Assembly: GCF_963675165.1 (NCBI RefSeq)
Contig: NC_087387.1
Location: 1,849,501-1,913,500 of the forward strand
Origin: Halichondria panicea
Lineage: Eukaryota > Porifera > Demospongiae > Suberitida > Halichondriidae
Direction of reading: 5' to 3'
Length of the DNA stretch: 64,000 nt
Shown piece after piece: positions 1 to 10,913 of the stretch; positions within the stretch are counted from its first letter, which is position 1, and every line of letters begins with the position of its first letter. The translations under genes and the position numbers were made by a program. The notes under the pieces are model-generated. The model was given only the letters and a program-made list of their open reading frames with translations, was not told the origin of the DNA and made no database searches.

Positions 1-552
1 TTGAGGTGGGGAAGGTATGCATGACGCAGTAGTGGCTGTACATAAACTATAGCCTCAAAGCATTACAAGTTAGCTGCCACTCGAGACCATAGTGGAATTT
101 TAGTACCAAAGTATGTGAAAATCTTAATATTCCACGAGAAGCCTACACATTGTAGTGACGTAGCAGAGGCCCAATGTCATCTCCAGTGGCAGTTGTATAC
201 CGTGCTCTACCGAGATTACGCCCACGTCCGAAATTACGCCCACCCCCACTTTTGAGTGAAAGTTCCTGCATAGGCGAGAATACGCCCACCAGGAAGTGAT
301 ACATTTGTCAGTGCAGTTTATTGTGTAAGCTGGTTAGCTCTGAATATAGCGCTAGATTACTCAGAGACCGAGACAAGAACAATCTTTTCTAAATCTCTGT
401 TGAAGAGCATCGAGGTGCCTAATGGTGCTTAATCGGTCAGATTTTCTGCATGACCAATCAAAATTCACACTGGATCATACTTGCAAGTATTATTAGCTAG
501 GAACCTCTAATATAGTGCGAGCAAGGTAGATTTTGTTACTGAGTGCGTGTGC
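1..552. other. non-coding stretch, repeat debris
   Basis: No supportable exon is seen. Around 205-290 the motif ATTACGCCCAC or a close variant recurs several times, probably debris of an inverted-repeat element. From about 460 the sequence resembles 9485-9540 (shared CACACTGGATCATAC), so the repeat that carries the hammerhead ribozyme begins upstream of the ribozyme core. Confidence 0.4.
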
Positions 553-615
553 AGTCCACTGATGAGTCCCGGCACAATAAACATTAGGGACGAAAAGGTC
601 TAGACCTTCTGGGCT
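553..615 (+). ncRNA. hammerhead ribozyme, apparently intact
   Basis: All parts of a hammerhead fold are present in order. The core CTGATGA lies at 559-565. Stem II is GTCCC (566-570) with GGGAC (587-591), closing a 16-nt loop. GAAA follows at 592-595. Stem III is AGGT (596-599) with ACCT (604-607) around a CTAG loop. The A595-U608 pair and C609 form the expected cleavage site. Stem I is AGTCCA (553-558) with TGGGCT (610-615), six pairs including one G-U. Stem I is open-ended, as in the type I hammerheads known from Penelope-like elements and metazoan retrozymes. No flanking reverse transcriptase was found, so its host element is unknown. A degenerate sister copy lies at 9542. Confidence 0.8.
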
Positions 616-1430
616 ATACCAATGATGGATGATCGACATGATCAATCTCCGTTCTGTAAGTGTATGGCTTTTTGTCACAGCCTTTTCTGCAGCTCAAGCA
701 CACCTGTCCAGTAAATGTTTCTCCATAGCAATGCCTTCTCATGGATCTGACCAATCAGGTTGCGTAACACCAGGTAGAGGTAGCAGGAGTATGGCTGCCC
801 AGTTTTCCCAGATTGAGAGCGACAAATGTCGAGAGAGAAGACTTATAAGAGAGAGTGCGTCAATGTGTTCTACATGTACGTATGGTAAGTACTTACTGTA
901 AGTACAAAACTAAACTTTACATGCTCATCTACATGTATGTTCAGATAATTTTACTCCCTCACTGTAAAAATTTAGTCTACAGTAAGTACAAAACTATGTC
1001 CAGAACAGTGCAAGCTAGGATAATTAACATGCCCTATTAACATGCCGATTTACCTTAGGTTTTTGTTTCTCACATACATTTCACTTGGTCCATTTGCCTA
1101 TTCGTTCTGCAGGTGATGTACAGTTTGGATTCATTGAGAATGACGCTATTTTGATGTGAGGAACTGAACTGGCAGTATTTAAACAGTTACAGTCAAGAGA
1201 TGTGAGTCGTGGTGGTGATGTGTATTCTGATCTAAATAGCAGCTGTTGTATATGCCCCCCCCCCCCCCGCTCCATTAGACTATAACTTTCACTTTCAGCA
1301 TTAACACACACACACAAACGGACTACCGTATACCTCGCTTGCGCATGCGCACCGAGAGCATAATTATTCTCGGCCACAGCAATTATGTCTGCATGCAGTC
1401 ACATGGTATTCCTCTGATCTGTTCCTATAG
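616..1430. other. non-coding, contains a dispersed repeat
   Basis: Nothing gene-like is seen. About 676-850 is similar to about 3085-3225: both have TTTTTnTCACAGC near the start, CATGGATCTGA/CATGGATCTAA in the middle and an ATTGAGAnCGACA motif near the end. A C homopolymer sits near 1255-1270. The stretch 1323-1365 matches the terminal motif of the repeat at 20072-20945 (CGCTTGCGCATGCGCACCGAG). Confidence 0.4.
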
Positions 1431-1524
1431 GACCATAGAGGCCTCTCTTCCAATCGAACGCTACCAAGGTCACACACAGGAGGTGTGCAGGCTCAGATGG
1501 TCACCTGACGGTCAGCTCCTATGA
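1431..1524 (+). pseudogene. relic exon of a Cdc20/Fzr-type WD40 protein
   Basis: After a plausible acceptor (CCTATAG at 1424-1430) an open stretch encodes GHTQEVCRLRWSPDGQLL and then stops at TGA (1522-1524). The GHxQEVCxLxWSPD pattern is the signature WD40 blade of Cdc20/Fizzy and Fzr/Cdh1, activators of the anaphase-promoting complex. No neighbouring blade was found upstream or downstream, and the frame ends where the family would continue with LASGGND. It is therefore read as an orphan or transposed exon fragment. It could be one exon of a gene whose other exons lie left of the window, but the in-frame stop argues against that. Confidence 0.55.
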
Positions 1525-1776
1525 TGTTTTCAGAGTACGAAGCTTGCACGTACATGTACGTGTACTTTAGATCGAGTCATCCAATGCAAATGTTCCTACA
1601 CAAAGATGCCTCTCAATCAGCAAATAAGCAAATAAAGCCTCTCTATAGAAAACCCGTTTTCAGGTGCACCTGCACAGCATGTATATCTCCCACTCACTTT
1701 TGGTCGCATCATTTATAATAGGGTCACAGGCCAATGTTACGTGCTCAATTAGACACTAACGTACTTTTTGTTAAAC

Positions 1777-2303
1777 CATGCATAGATACAGGAAGAGAGG
1801 GATTGGCAACAAAAGCGCCTCGAATAGCCATCCGTGTTTCCCTGCGGTTTAATTGAGGCCGCCTACTTTCAACGTTGGGAAAAATGGCCAGACACAAAAT
1901 AAGAGACAAACGATTGTTTTACTGTCAGTATAAGCATTTTGCTGCTTAACTTTCAGTTCAATGCAGCTAGTGCTTTAGGCCATATATGCTACACAGTACA
2001 CTACTTAGTTAGGCAGCTCTAGCTATATTATAGTAGCAGGAGGTACATAGTGTCGCATGTACCTCTAGCTACTTCACAACAATCGAAATTATGTTTTTGT
2101 CATCTCTAAATGATGCCTACAAGCAAGGGGCATCGAATAGAAGTGTTTTGGGGGCTTGGAAAGGTTCGTAAAAGTTGTTCTACCGCGTTGGGGAGGGAAA
2201 CACGGATGGCTTGTCAAGCTCTGTATTGATTTCATGTAATTTTATATGTGGCTTATGGGCGCACGTGATCCGTTGCCAATCCCTCTCTTCCTGTATCTAT
2301 GGT
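1777..2303. repeat. nested inverted-repeat element
   Basis: Two nested inverted-repeat pairs are visible. The outer pair contains ATAGATACAGGAAGAGAGGG (near 1783) and CCCTCTCTTCCTGTATCTAT (ending near 2300). The inner pair is CCATCCGTGTTTCCC (from 1828) and GGGAAACACGGATGG (to 2209). The inner part is the same family, in opposite orientation, as 27867-28705, sharing the motif around TTAGTTAGGCAG and GAGACAAACGATTG. No transposase is present, so it is non-autonomous. Confidence 0.6.
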
Positions 2304-2311
2304 TAAACAAG

Positions 2312-2480
2312 CTGTTGCATACGCTGTGCCCCCCCCCCCCCTGTGTTCCATTAGACTATTATAATAACGTACTTTTTGTATGTTGTATACGCTGTGCCCC
2401 CCCCCCCGTGTTTCGTTAGACTTTTTATGTGTTGTATATGCTCTGCCCCCCCTGTGTTCCATTATAGTGTTATAATAATG
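2312..2480. repeat. short tandem array with poly-C tracts
   Basis: About three copies of a roughly 65-bp unit, each reading TATACGCTGTGCC or close, a run of C, TGTGTTCCATTAGACT, then an AT-rich spacer. A related single unit lies near 1245-1285. Poly-C lengths in such runs are prone to assembly error. Confidence 0.6.
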
Positions 2481-2640
2481 TATGATCGACCCTTCAGAGA
2501 TAGGACCTCCGTCTCACATAGTGTTTATTGTCTAGTGGGTGGGTCTTTACCGGCTGTTTTGGCTCATTGTGACTGTTACTTATCCATTCTAAAGTCTTTA
2601 CCCACTAATCGAGGCACGCATGTCGTATACCTCCTCTGCT

Positions 2641-2780
2641 CTTGAACTGTGACATACATTCGAGAATAATGGTATAACAAGTGCAAAAAACATTTTTGGG
2701 AGAGTAGGGTTGGAGGAGCATGTGCTCTTGAACTGTAACATACATTCGAGAATAATAGGTATAACAAGTGCAAAAAACAA
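2641..2780. repeat. tandem duplication of about 79 bp
   Basis: The segment starting CTTGAACTGTGACATACATT near 2640 recurs starting near 2728 (CTTGAACTGTAACATACATT), both running through ATTCGAGAATAAT and ending AACAAGTGCAAAAAAC. No gene is associated. Confidence 0.6.
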
Positions 2781-2790
2781 AAATGGGGAA

Positions 2791-4270
2791 GAGTTATTGG
2801 ACAGAGTTCAGATAACAATAGAGATCACAGAAAGACGCACAAACATGAGTGAAATAAGCTTCATCATAGGCAGATAATTATACAATGTGACTTATATGCA
2901 GGAAGCGGCTTGTTTGCCAAGGTGGTTTGAACACCAATACTCGCTGGGGAAATCTGCACTTTATTGTGTCCACATCATCATGCTATATGTAGGTGGTTCC
3001 ACCCAATTTCATAGCTCCGTGGAGGGTCACAGCGATCCCTACTCAACTGGTAGTCAGTGACCGCCTACGACGTTAGTATTTAGCTTTTTTTCACAGCAAT
3101 ATTTTCTTTTTTGCAGCTCTAGTGAGTTTCTCTATAGCAACACTTTCATGGATCTAATTACCAACCAGGAATTTGGCTGCCCGATTCACTCACATTGAGA
3201 ACGACAGAGACAAGACTCGATCAGAGTAAGTCAACGTGTTATACGGTACCCTCTTCGATGTGGGTCATTTGTTTCTCACGTTTAATTCTTAAGTTTCACC
3301 CCAAAAGCACTCTATATGTGTAACTATACACGACAATGTATAGTTACGTCCCAAAGTTAGCTACTTGCTTGCACCATAATCATCAAGGTGAGATGTATTG
3401 GCCTACAGTATTGCCCAGCAGTGACAGTTATTGTAGCCTTTAAGGAATGGATGCATGTAAAGTACTTAGTACGTACAATTAATCCTTAATTCGAACCGTT
3501 GCCAATATCATAAACAGCATTAGTCATTAATCTTTGTATGCATGTACATTATTATTGTCTTTGTGCAAAAGCACAAAGATATACTGTAACATGCAGCCTA
3601 TAAGCATGTGTCATATACACACACACAGCACATACACCACTCCAGGTATGGCAAAGACCAACTCGTTTTTTTGGGATGATTGTACATATTGCTAGGTTGT
3701 ACAAAGACGTTATCTCCTCCGCAGTGGGAGCCTAGGGTTTGGGATCACCAAGCACCTCCAGTGACTGGCTGTAAAAGGTGAGGGTTACAAAGTAATGTGT
3801 TAAACCAGCATGTATGTAAATTTATAATGCAATACTAGCCATGCGTACGTACATTTTATCTCCAAATTATCCCTCTGTCATAATCCATGTACATGCATGT
3901 ACCTAAAGTGTCTGTTTCGTTATATACGTTATATACGGTGTCCATTACAAATGGTTGTGATCCTCCAACTGTGTACCTCTAACTCTAAACCATTGGTTAT
4001 CACCATCCCCTCATGTCCTTCTACCCACGCATTTTTTCTGCATGTGTCTTACATGTAGCTAGCCAGACCAAGAAACCTGGTTCAGAGCTAGCCTCTTTAT
4101 ATATACATGTCGTCGTGTGTGCTAACAGTAGTACTGCTTTTAGTGTTATGTATTGCATCTCTTGTCCTTGCAGAGAACAAATTAGCTTGTGAAAGCGTGA
4201 CCCTATATACCCATTTGCAGATGAAGCCAATTTATTGTGTAGGGGGTATTTACCGTATTTTTTGTCTCAG
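2791..4270. other. non-coding stretch without recognised gene
   Basis: Apart from the repeat match at 3085-3225 to 676-850, no coding signal or named element could be supported. Frames are short and broken and no conserved motif was recognised. Confidence 0.4.
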
Positions 4271-4399
4271 TGTGTTGTGATTCGTGTCCCAACGACAGTG
4301 CTGGCTGCTTGACAGAAGTGATTGACCAATGGATGAAGGGTTGGTCTAGACGATCAATTAACATGGAGTGAGCTGGCCAATCTCGTCTCAGTAACATAG
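4271..4399 (+). pseudogene. relic exon resembling a death-domain C-terminal half
   Basis: After an acceptor-like CTCAG the first frame gives NDSAGCLTEVIDQWMKGW. A one-base shift then gives TWSELANLVSVT followed by a stop. The order 'CLTEVIxxWxKG ... TWxxLxxxV' is typical of helices 4 and 5 of invertebrate death domains. The need to change frame and the early stop suggest a dead copy. The death-domain exons at 14352 and 27098 are clearly different sequences, so this is not a recent copy of them. Assignment rests on a short motif only. Confidence 0.45.
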
Positions 4400-5231
4400 G
4401 AGAGGAGCAAGTACATGTAGCAAAGGAACGTGTGACCAGCTACGAGTCTGGTGAGTATACAGTGATAATAATTGTGTTAGGTTGTACAATCAACCCTTTA
4501 TCAGAGCTACGTAGGACTCGTGTGTCGCTTAATGTTTATTGTCTAGTGGGTCTTTACTGGCTCAGTGTGACTGCTGCTTTTACCCAAGTGCTCTAAAGTA
4601 TTACCCACTCTGAGTAGAGAGGATGTGTTTATTGGTTGACTGATGCTTCCATTTACAGCCCCTTTGTATACTTTATTGTTTCTTGAGGTGGAGAATGGTA
4701 TGGCAAAAGCTTGTCAATTGCTGTACCATCAGGAAGCAGCAGATAGCTAGATTGTTTGTTGCTGAAGCTACTACATGTTTGGCCCGAGGGTTGTTGATAG
4801 ATTTCAATTCACTGGAGATGTGTCGCTGCTTATAAAGCCAGCCCAAGGTCTAGATGATCTCACGATGAATTGAAATTATTTGTGAAAAGCCGACTACCTA
4901 AAATTCAGATCCAATTGCTTCAGAAGTTCAGAGATCTAAAGTGCTGCCACATTATGCTGTCTACTTAAATGCCTAGGATTCACTCAAAGAAGGCTAAACA
5001 CATCAATACATGCTCTAAAAATAGATGTAGGTCTTGCACAACCTTTACAATTTGAAACTATGAGCATCCAGCTCTGACCATTACTATATGTACACATACC
5101 TGAGGTCAATTAGTGGTAGTTTCTTTTTATTTCAAGTGAGGTGAAAAGGTTGTACTTGAAAAGCTTTGCAGGTTATACTGCAAAAGCACTGCAACCACAA
5201 TGTAGTAAATACAGTTGGCTTCTGTTATAAT
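4400..5231. other. non-coding, nothing recognised
   Basis: No exon, RNA gene or clear element was identified. The segment 4541-4615 resembles 2525-2600 (GTGTTTATTGTCTAGTGGGT and flanks), so part of it is a dispersed repeat. Confidence 0.4.
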
Positions 5232-6250
5232 GTCAGCAAGCCAACAAAATAATTTGGAATTGCATAATTATAGCTATTGCCAGTGGCTGCCTCTATGCCC
5301 CAAGTCATAGCTGTTGCCTGCAATTCATATAGGTAAAGTTTCACAAAATGAAAAGCAGCAGTAGCAGCATTAGTCCTTGATTCATTGTCTGTGTGAAATG
5401 TGAATTAATCAAAACCAGGAGGCCTTTATTAAGAGAACAAGCTGAATCTTGTCTTAGCCACATGATATCTTGTATACCAATTAAGGGTATGAAGAGAAGC
5501 ATAATTATGTCCTTGCTAGTACCACATAACAAACTAGTGCTGCAAGCTGAATCTTGCCTTTTAGCAGGCCACAGATTCATTGTCTGTCAACAAGGTGACA
5601 TGACTTGACAGCCTCAAGAATTCATCCAGTGGTAGTAGTATGGTGTATCACACTGGGCAGACAATGAAATCAACACCCCTATCTGACCATCTACCAAGGC
5701 AACAAGGCTCACTTGGAATCAACACCTCTATCTGACCATCTACAGCAAGGCAACAAGCTGAACAAGCTGAAGCTTGCCCAGATTGCCACCTAACCACACC
5801 TGACTGAGTGGCTCCACAGTTCCACTACAATTAGTGGTTTTCCAAACCTTGCAAGGCTATGCACAATGTAGTGTATGTAGTCCACCCACACATCACAAAA
5901 CTCAAAGTGAAGTAAAAAAATACAGACTACTGCTGACTTTCCACACAACTCAGTACATTTACTACTCTACTTTCACAGCATTCAATTCCTTCTATATATC
6001 ATTTATGCTTGATTGATGCTCAAGGTCAACAAGCTGCTGAGCCTATAATAGTGTGGATAGTAAATACAGGCCCTCAGCTCCAATACATACAAGTTTTAGC
6101 TCCCATCATTTTGCCAAAATGAACCGAGCAACAAGTTAGCTGAGCACATTCAGACAAAATGTGAGGAAAGTTGATGTACCTACACCTGGAAAATTTAATT
6201 ATAATTACTTGGGAATGAGCTATTTGAACTTGGGGGTTTTAAATAATAGT

Positions 6251-6379
6251 TAGACACTGTTTTGTCATGTCCATGTGATTTAGAAGCCCTTAACCACTTT
6301 AGTACCCTGCTATGCTCAGGATACTAAATCAGCCTTTGGGCTTCTAAATCCCCATAGACCACCTCCAAAACAGTGTCTA
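6251..6379. mobile_element. foldback (hairpin) MITE of about 129 bp
   Basis: The ends TAGACACTGTTTT and AAAACAGTGTCTA are perfect inverted repeats. The next segments GATTTAGAAGCCC and GGGCTTCTAAATC also pair, giving one long imperfect hairpin. A target duplication could not be decided. Confidence 0.6.
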
Positions 6380-6467
6380 TCTAGACACTAGATCTACATG
6401 GGAAGTACTACTACACTACATCACAAGCCCAAATTTTACAGTTAAAATTTTAGTGTGCATTCATTTA

Positions 6468-7078
6468 CAGGGTTTTGCAGAATTCTTGCAACAGGGCTAA
6501 ACAGACACAGCAATGACTTCCATATATGGAAGTCACCTGCTGACTTATAATAATATTATTATGCAATGGTTATCCTGAAATGTTGATGAGACAGGAGCTG
6601 ACAAAAGAAATTGCCAGAGGAGATTTGGTTACAAGACCTTCTGTCTTCACGCTTATCAATATCAGCCAATACCACTGTTTGGAGGGTGTTTCGTTTATCA
6701 ACCTTATGAATGCTTACAACCTTATGAGCTGACGCTCTCTGGACATCTTTCAATTCAAATAACTATACACATACCAGGGTGTCATACAGGATTTTGAATT
6801 AGAGGGGATTTTAAAAAGTCACCAGAACATTTAAAAAAAGGTCAACAGTTATTTAAATACCCTGCCGGCTATGGACACTCAGTCTTACGACTGAGTACGG
6901 AGGGGGGGGAGGGGGTTGGAGCCAGAGGGGGATAATCATGTATCCCTGTATGCTGCATATACAATACATGTACACAAAATACATGTACACAAAATATTAT
7001 AGTCAGCAGTTGACTTCCATATATGGAAGTCATTGCAGTGTCTGTTTAGCCCTGTTGCAAGGATTTTACAAAACCCTG
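6468..7078. mobile_element. 611-bp TIR element with TA target duplication
   Basis: The ends are long inverted repeats of roughly 80 bp: the left runs CAGGGTTTTGCAGAATTCTT, through GCAACAGGGCTAAACAGACA, to a palindromic CTTCCATATATGGAAG. The right arm mirrors this. TA dinucleotides flank both ends (6466-6467 and 7079-7080), which fits a Tc1/mariner-type or other TA-targeting non-autonomous element. The interior has a G-rich run near 6900 but no transposase. Confidence 0.65.
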
Positions 7079-7492
7079 TAGGTTGGACTTATCTGGTTTG
7101 TGGATACAATATGTAAGCAAATCAGTAGCTACACCTATATGTTATGTTCTGGACCCCAATTAATTGTCTATATTTTGCACATCAGGAGTGCATGAATTCC
7201 AGGCAAGCCAACAAAATAATTTTGTAATTGCATAATTATAGCTAATGCCAGTGGCTGCCTCTATAGCTGTTGCCTGCAATTCAAGTTTCACAAAATGAAA
7301 AGCAGCAGTAGCAGCATTAGTCCTTGATTCATTGTCTGTGTGAATTAATCAAAACCAGGAGGCCTTGATCAAGAGAACAAGCTGAATCTTGCCTTAGCCA
7401 CATATTCATCTGATATCTTGTATACCAAGGGTATGAAGCATAATTATGTCCTTGCTAGTACCACATAACAAACTAGTGCTGCAAGCTGAATC

Positions 7493-8167
7493 TTGCCTTA
7501 TTGTGGCATGACTTGTGGCATGAGTTGAGCAGGCCACAGATTCATTGTCTGTCCACAAGGTGGCTCATTAGCTTATCTATTGACAGCCTCAAGAATTCTT
7601 GTATGGTGTATCACACAACACCTCTATCTGACCATCTACCATGCAAGGCAACACAGTTTGTTGGATGTGGTAGATGTCAGATAGAGGTGTTGATTCATTG
7701 TCTGCCCAGTGTGAATCCAGGCAAGATCCAGCTTGTTGCCAGCTTGTTGCCATGTGGTAGATGTCAGATAGAGTGTGGGGAGCTAATGAGCACCTTGTGG
7801 CTAAGGCAAGATTCAGCAGCACCTCTCTTGCCTTATTGTGGCATGACTTGTGGCATGAGTTGAGCAGGCCACAGATTCATTGTCTGTCCACAAGGTGGCT
7901 CATTAGCTTATCTATTGACAGCCTCAAGAATTCATCTAGTGCTTGTATGGTGTATCACACAACACCTCTATCTGACCATCTACCATGCAAGGCAACACAG
8001 TTTGTTGGATGTGGTAGATGTCAGATAGAGGTGTTGATTCATTGTCTGCCCAGTGTGAATCCAGGCAAGATCCAGCTTGTTGCCAGCTTATTGCCATGTG
8101 GTAGATGTCAGATAGAGTGTGGGGAGCTAATGAGCACCTTGTGGCTAAGGTAAGATTCAGCAGCACC
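7493..8167. repeat. two-copy tandem array, about 335-345 bp unit
   Basis: The unit starting TTGTGGCATGACTTGTGGCA at 7501 recurs from 7836, nearly identical apart from an 11-bp insertion and single changes. Each unit contains an inner inverted pair, ACACCTCTATCTGACCATC and its near-complement GATGTCAGATAGAGGTGT. Open frames of 120-130 codons run through it on both strands but show only repeat-derived low-information sequence. Confidence 0.7.
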
Positions 8168-9076
8168 TCTCAAACCTGCCTGGTTATGATTAATTCCAGA
8201 CAATGAATGTAACATTAAAAGGAGCAGTGGTGTGCTGCACAGAACCATAGATTGAAAAGGAAGGGGATTGGAAGTGACCAGGCCTCCCTGTGTAAATGGT
8301 TGAAACACTCCACGTTATGATTTCGCGCTCGCGATTATTTTTGTTTTGACCGTACTCTGGTTGTATTTCAACTGTTTCTAGCTCTCCTATCCGCTGGGAG
8401 GTTACTCTAGAGAAGTAAGTTTACACCACTGACAAGCTCTAACTTGTCTAAGTCCGCTGTCTTTACTCTGTTTTTAGTTTTTGTTGAGTATAGTTGAATT
8501 ACTCCATGTCAACTTTTCTCTTTCCCTGCTGCGAAGCCTAAACAGCAAAAGACATTGCTTGACTTGGTTATTATGTATCTATATAAGTGCTATATAGAAT
8601 GGTTTCATGCCATGGATAAGCTTTACTGTTCATAAACGTTTGCAGTATAGTCTATACTTTTAGACACACCACAGGCCTTGACCTCTCACGACTTCATAGT
8701 AAGGGCTATTCCTTCTTTTATAACATTTATTTGTTTAGTGATAGTGGTTGCGTTGCTTAGTCGACCTTTTAGAGCTATATTTTCTTTACTTTAGAATATT
8801 CAACATTAAAAGTGATCAATTTCACCATTTCTGTGTACAGCACATTGTATGGCAGCCAAGACCTTACACCACATACACCACATACATGTTACCATTGACA
8901 TTCACCGTTTCACATACAGTTTGCCCAATATCCCTCACTCTAGATCTCCACTTGTTCCCCTACTATCCCCCAACTCCTCCCCACTTTACTCATGTGATGT
9001 GATAGACCTCCTTTAGAGCTACTGAATGTATGTGTTAATGACATACAGTACACATCAACCCCACCCCCTCACACAG
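8168..9076. other. non-coding, nothing recognised
   Basis: No gene or element could be supported. The C/T- and A-rich sequence at 8860-9070 contains several open but low-information frames just upstream of a possible two-exon fragment. Confidence 0.35.
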
Positions 9077-9458
9077 ATCCACCCCTCTCTTGTCTCACGC
9101 ACGACTGACCAGAGACGAACCTCTCGGATTGACGCCTCTTTACACTCTTCATCATTCATGGATTACTTCGCCCACCCACCAGTGGTCCCTATATTGACTA
9201 TAGTTACGCTAGAGAAGCTGGCTGTTGTTACAACGACTGCTACACGTACATGTAACAGTGTGTTTCTGCACTCAAGAATTTCAACGGACAAGTAAGTGTT
9301 AGAGCGACAGTCACATTGCTGGATTATTGTGTTCATTGAACATTACTAACCCTCCTCTCAGGTACATGTACCATGTGGCTGAGGGTGTGGGCTCTACTCT
9401 TAGGAGACCTGGGGAGGGTGGTCACACAGACCAGTGGGCACTTGTCAAAAGGTCAAGG
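9077..9458 (+). CDS. possible two-exon coding fragment, unknown
   Basis: Two open segments join with proper splice sites and matching phase. The first is 9077-9291, after acceptor CACACAG and before donor GTAAGT. The second is 9362-9458, after CTCTCAG and before GTAATT. Joined they give about 104 residues, including MDYFAHPPVV and HVAEGVGSTLRRPGEGG. No family is recognised, and no start or stop exon was found. It lies about 80 bp upstream of the second hammerhead, so it could belong to the element carrying it. It may be chance, because the region is repeat-rich. Confidence 0.25.
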
Positions 9459-9541
9459 GTAATTACGATTAATCAGAGGAACCACACTGGATCATACGTA
9501 CGTGCTCGTAATGATAGACTGCAAACTAGATTTAGTTGTGC

Positions 9542-9604
9542 AGTCCACTGATGACTCCCGGCACAATAAACATAGGGGAAGAAAAGGTCTAGACCTTCTG
9601 GGCC
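9542..9604 (+). ncRNA. degenerate hammerhead ribozyme copy
   Basis: Same layout as the copy at 553-615: CTGATGA (9548-9554), the GGCACAATAAACAT loop, GAAA (9581-9584), the AGGT/ACCT stem III hairpin and the TTC cleavage triplet (9596-9598). Stem II has decayed: the first base after CTGATGA is C rather than G, an extra base precedes GAAA, and only UCCC/GGGA (9556-9559 with 9576-9579) can pair. The outermost pair of stem I is lost too (A against C). Cleavage is therefore probably weak or absent. Confidence 0.65.
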
Positions 9605-10913
9605 ACATGCGCCATCTACAGGGGATTTTGCTATAAAACCAATTTGCACATGGCGTGATGCACATTATTTTTTCACTAACTGTGCATATCTTATTGCTAG
9701 AATGTTTTGTGAGCCATATGTGAACTTTGTGAGTGTTGATCAATTCCCAAAATAAAATCCCAAAACCTCAATTAGTATTATTAGTGTCAATTACACACAA
9801 TCCGTAGGTCAATTTTTCTGCTGATTTGGCTTGCAAAATAATTATTCTAGTAATACGAATAACTATTTTGCGGAATTCATGTGTACGTCTGTTATAGCTT
9901 ACTTTATTTTCTGGGCTAGTTAGATCCTGTCGGTGTGTATTGTGTGCATGCATGCTATAGCTCTATACCCCAATACACTTACTAACACACAGCTTCACTC
10001 TCTCAGCCCCCCCCTGCACACGCACACACACACACACACAGCTAACACTTGGCCTGAGGTGCACGCTCGAACTCGTGCATAGTTATTGCTCACTACCCCC
10101 TGCGTCTTGTTCATTATTCAGCTCGGACTTCAAAGGTGAGTACATTGAGAAAGTTCAAGTTTTTGGGTGAGAATTATGCTGGTATAAAGGGGTAACTATA
10201 TACAGGCTTTGGAAACACATGTCTGTACGGAAACATTAGTTATGGGTGATTCCTCAGACTACATGGCTATAGTGTAAACAGAATCTCTGTTATGTGCCCA
10301 TTATAAAGTTTGTGAGGTTGCTTGTGTGATGGCAATGATGTGGTCTATGTTGTGCTCGTGGTTTACATGAGGGCTGTTATTTTGAGAATAAAATACAGGT
10401 CAAAATTTTCTTGAACATAACTACTTTGGAGTGCAACATAACATGTACAATGTAGCTGTCAAGAAGGGCTTCACTAAACCCGGGTTTGTAATTGCACACC
10501 TTGCACGTAGGGGTTTAATCGAGTGACCCCTGTGGCTAGCCGTCAGTCGTGTCTAAGGTGGCCGGGTGCCCTCACCAGGAGCTGGGGGGGGGGGGTATAG
10601 CTCTAAGAATCGCGATCATTATGTATAAACATTGTACGTATTTTAAGCAGTACATTAGCTATAAGCCTGTGTGTGTAGGGGGGAAGGTTGTGTATAGTAT
10701 ATTAACTATGAGCTTGTGTGTGTGTGTGTGAATGAGGGGGTTGTACATGCATGTCATTTGAGAAGATGAGATGAGGAGGTGAACAATGTTTTAAAATAAT
10801 TATTTTGATTACAGTTTTTGTTGACACTCTATGAGTAAAAGTACTGCAGTCGCGTATGAGCACAGACCACAAACCACATATAGTTCATTAGGTGAGTGGG
10901 CTAAATAAACAGG
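9605..10913. other. non-coding, simple repeats only
   Basis: Short CA and TG runs (10020-10040 and 10718-10731), a poly-G run near 10586 and AT-rich sequence. No exon or element was recognised. Confidence 0.4.

Larger units (their letters stand above)
5232..7498. repeat. direct repeats of about 0.3 kb flanking other elements
   Basis: The segment 5232-5560 is repeated at 7203-7498 in the same orientation. Shared blocks include AAGCCAACAAAATAAT, AAAAGCAGCAGTAGCAGCAT and CTAGTACCACATAACAAACT. Between the copies lie a hairpin element (6251-6379) and a TIR element (6468-7078). About 5640-5800 also carries the motif TATCTGACCATCTAC found in the tandem array at 7493-8167. No coding capacity is recognised, so this looks like a composite of non-autonomous repeats. 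Confidence 0.55.

Noticed and set aside
7501-8153. Open frames of 120-130 codons on both strands
   Set aside because: They repeat with the tandem units and exist on both strands, as expected of a low-stop repeat rather than a gene.
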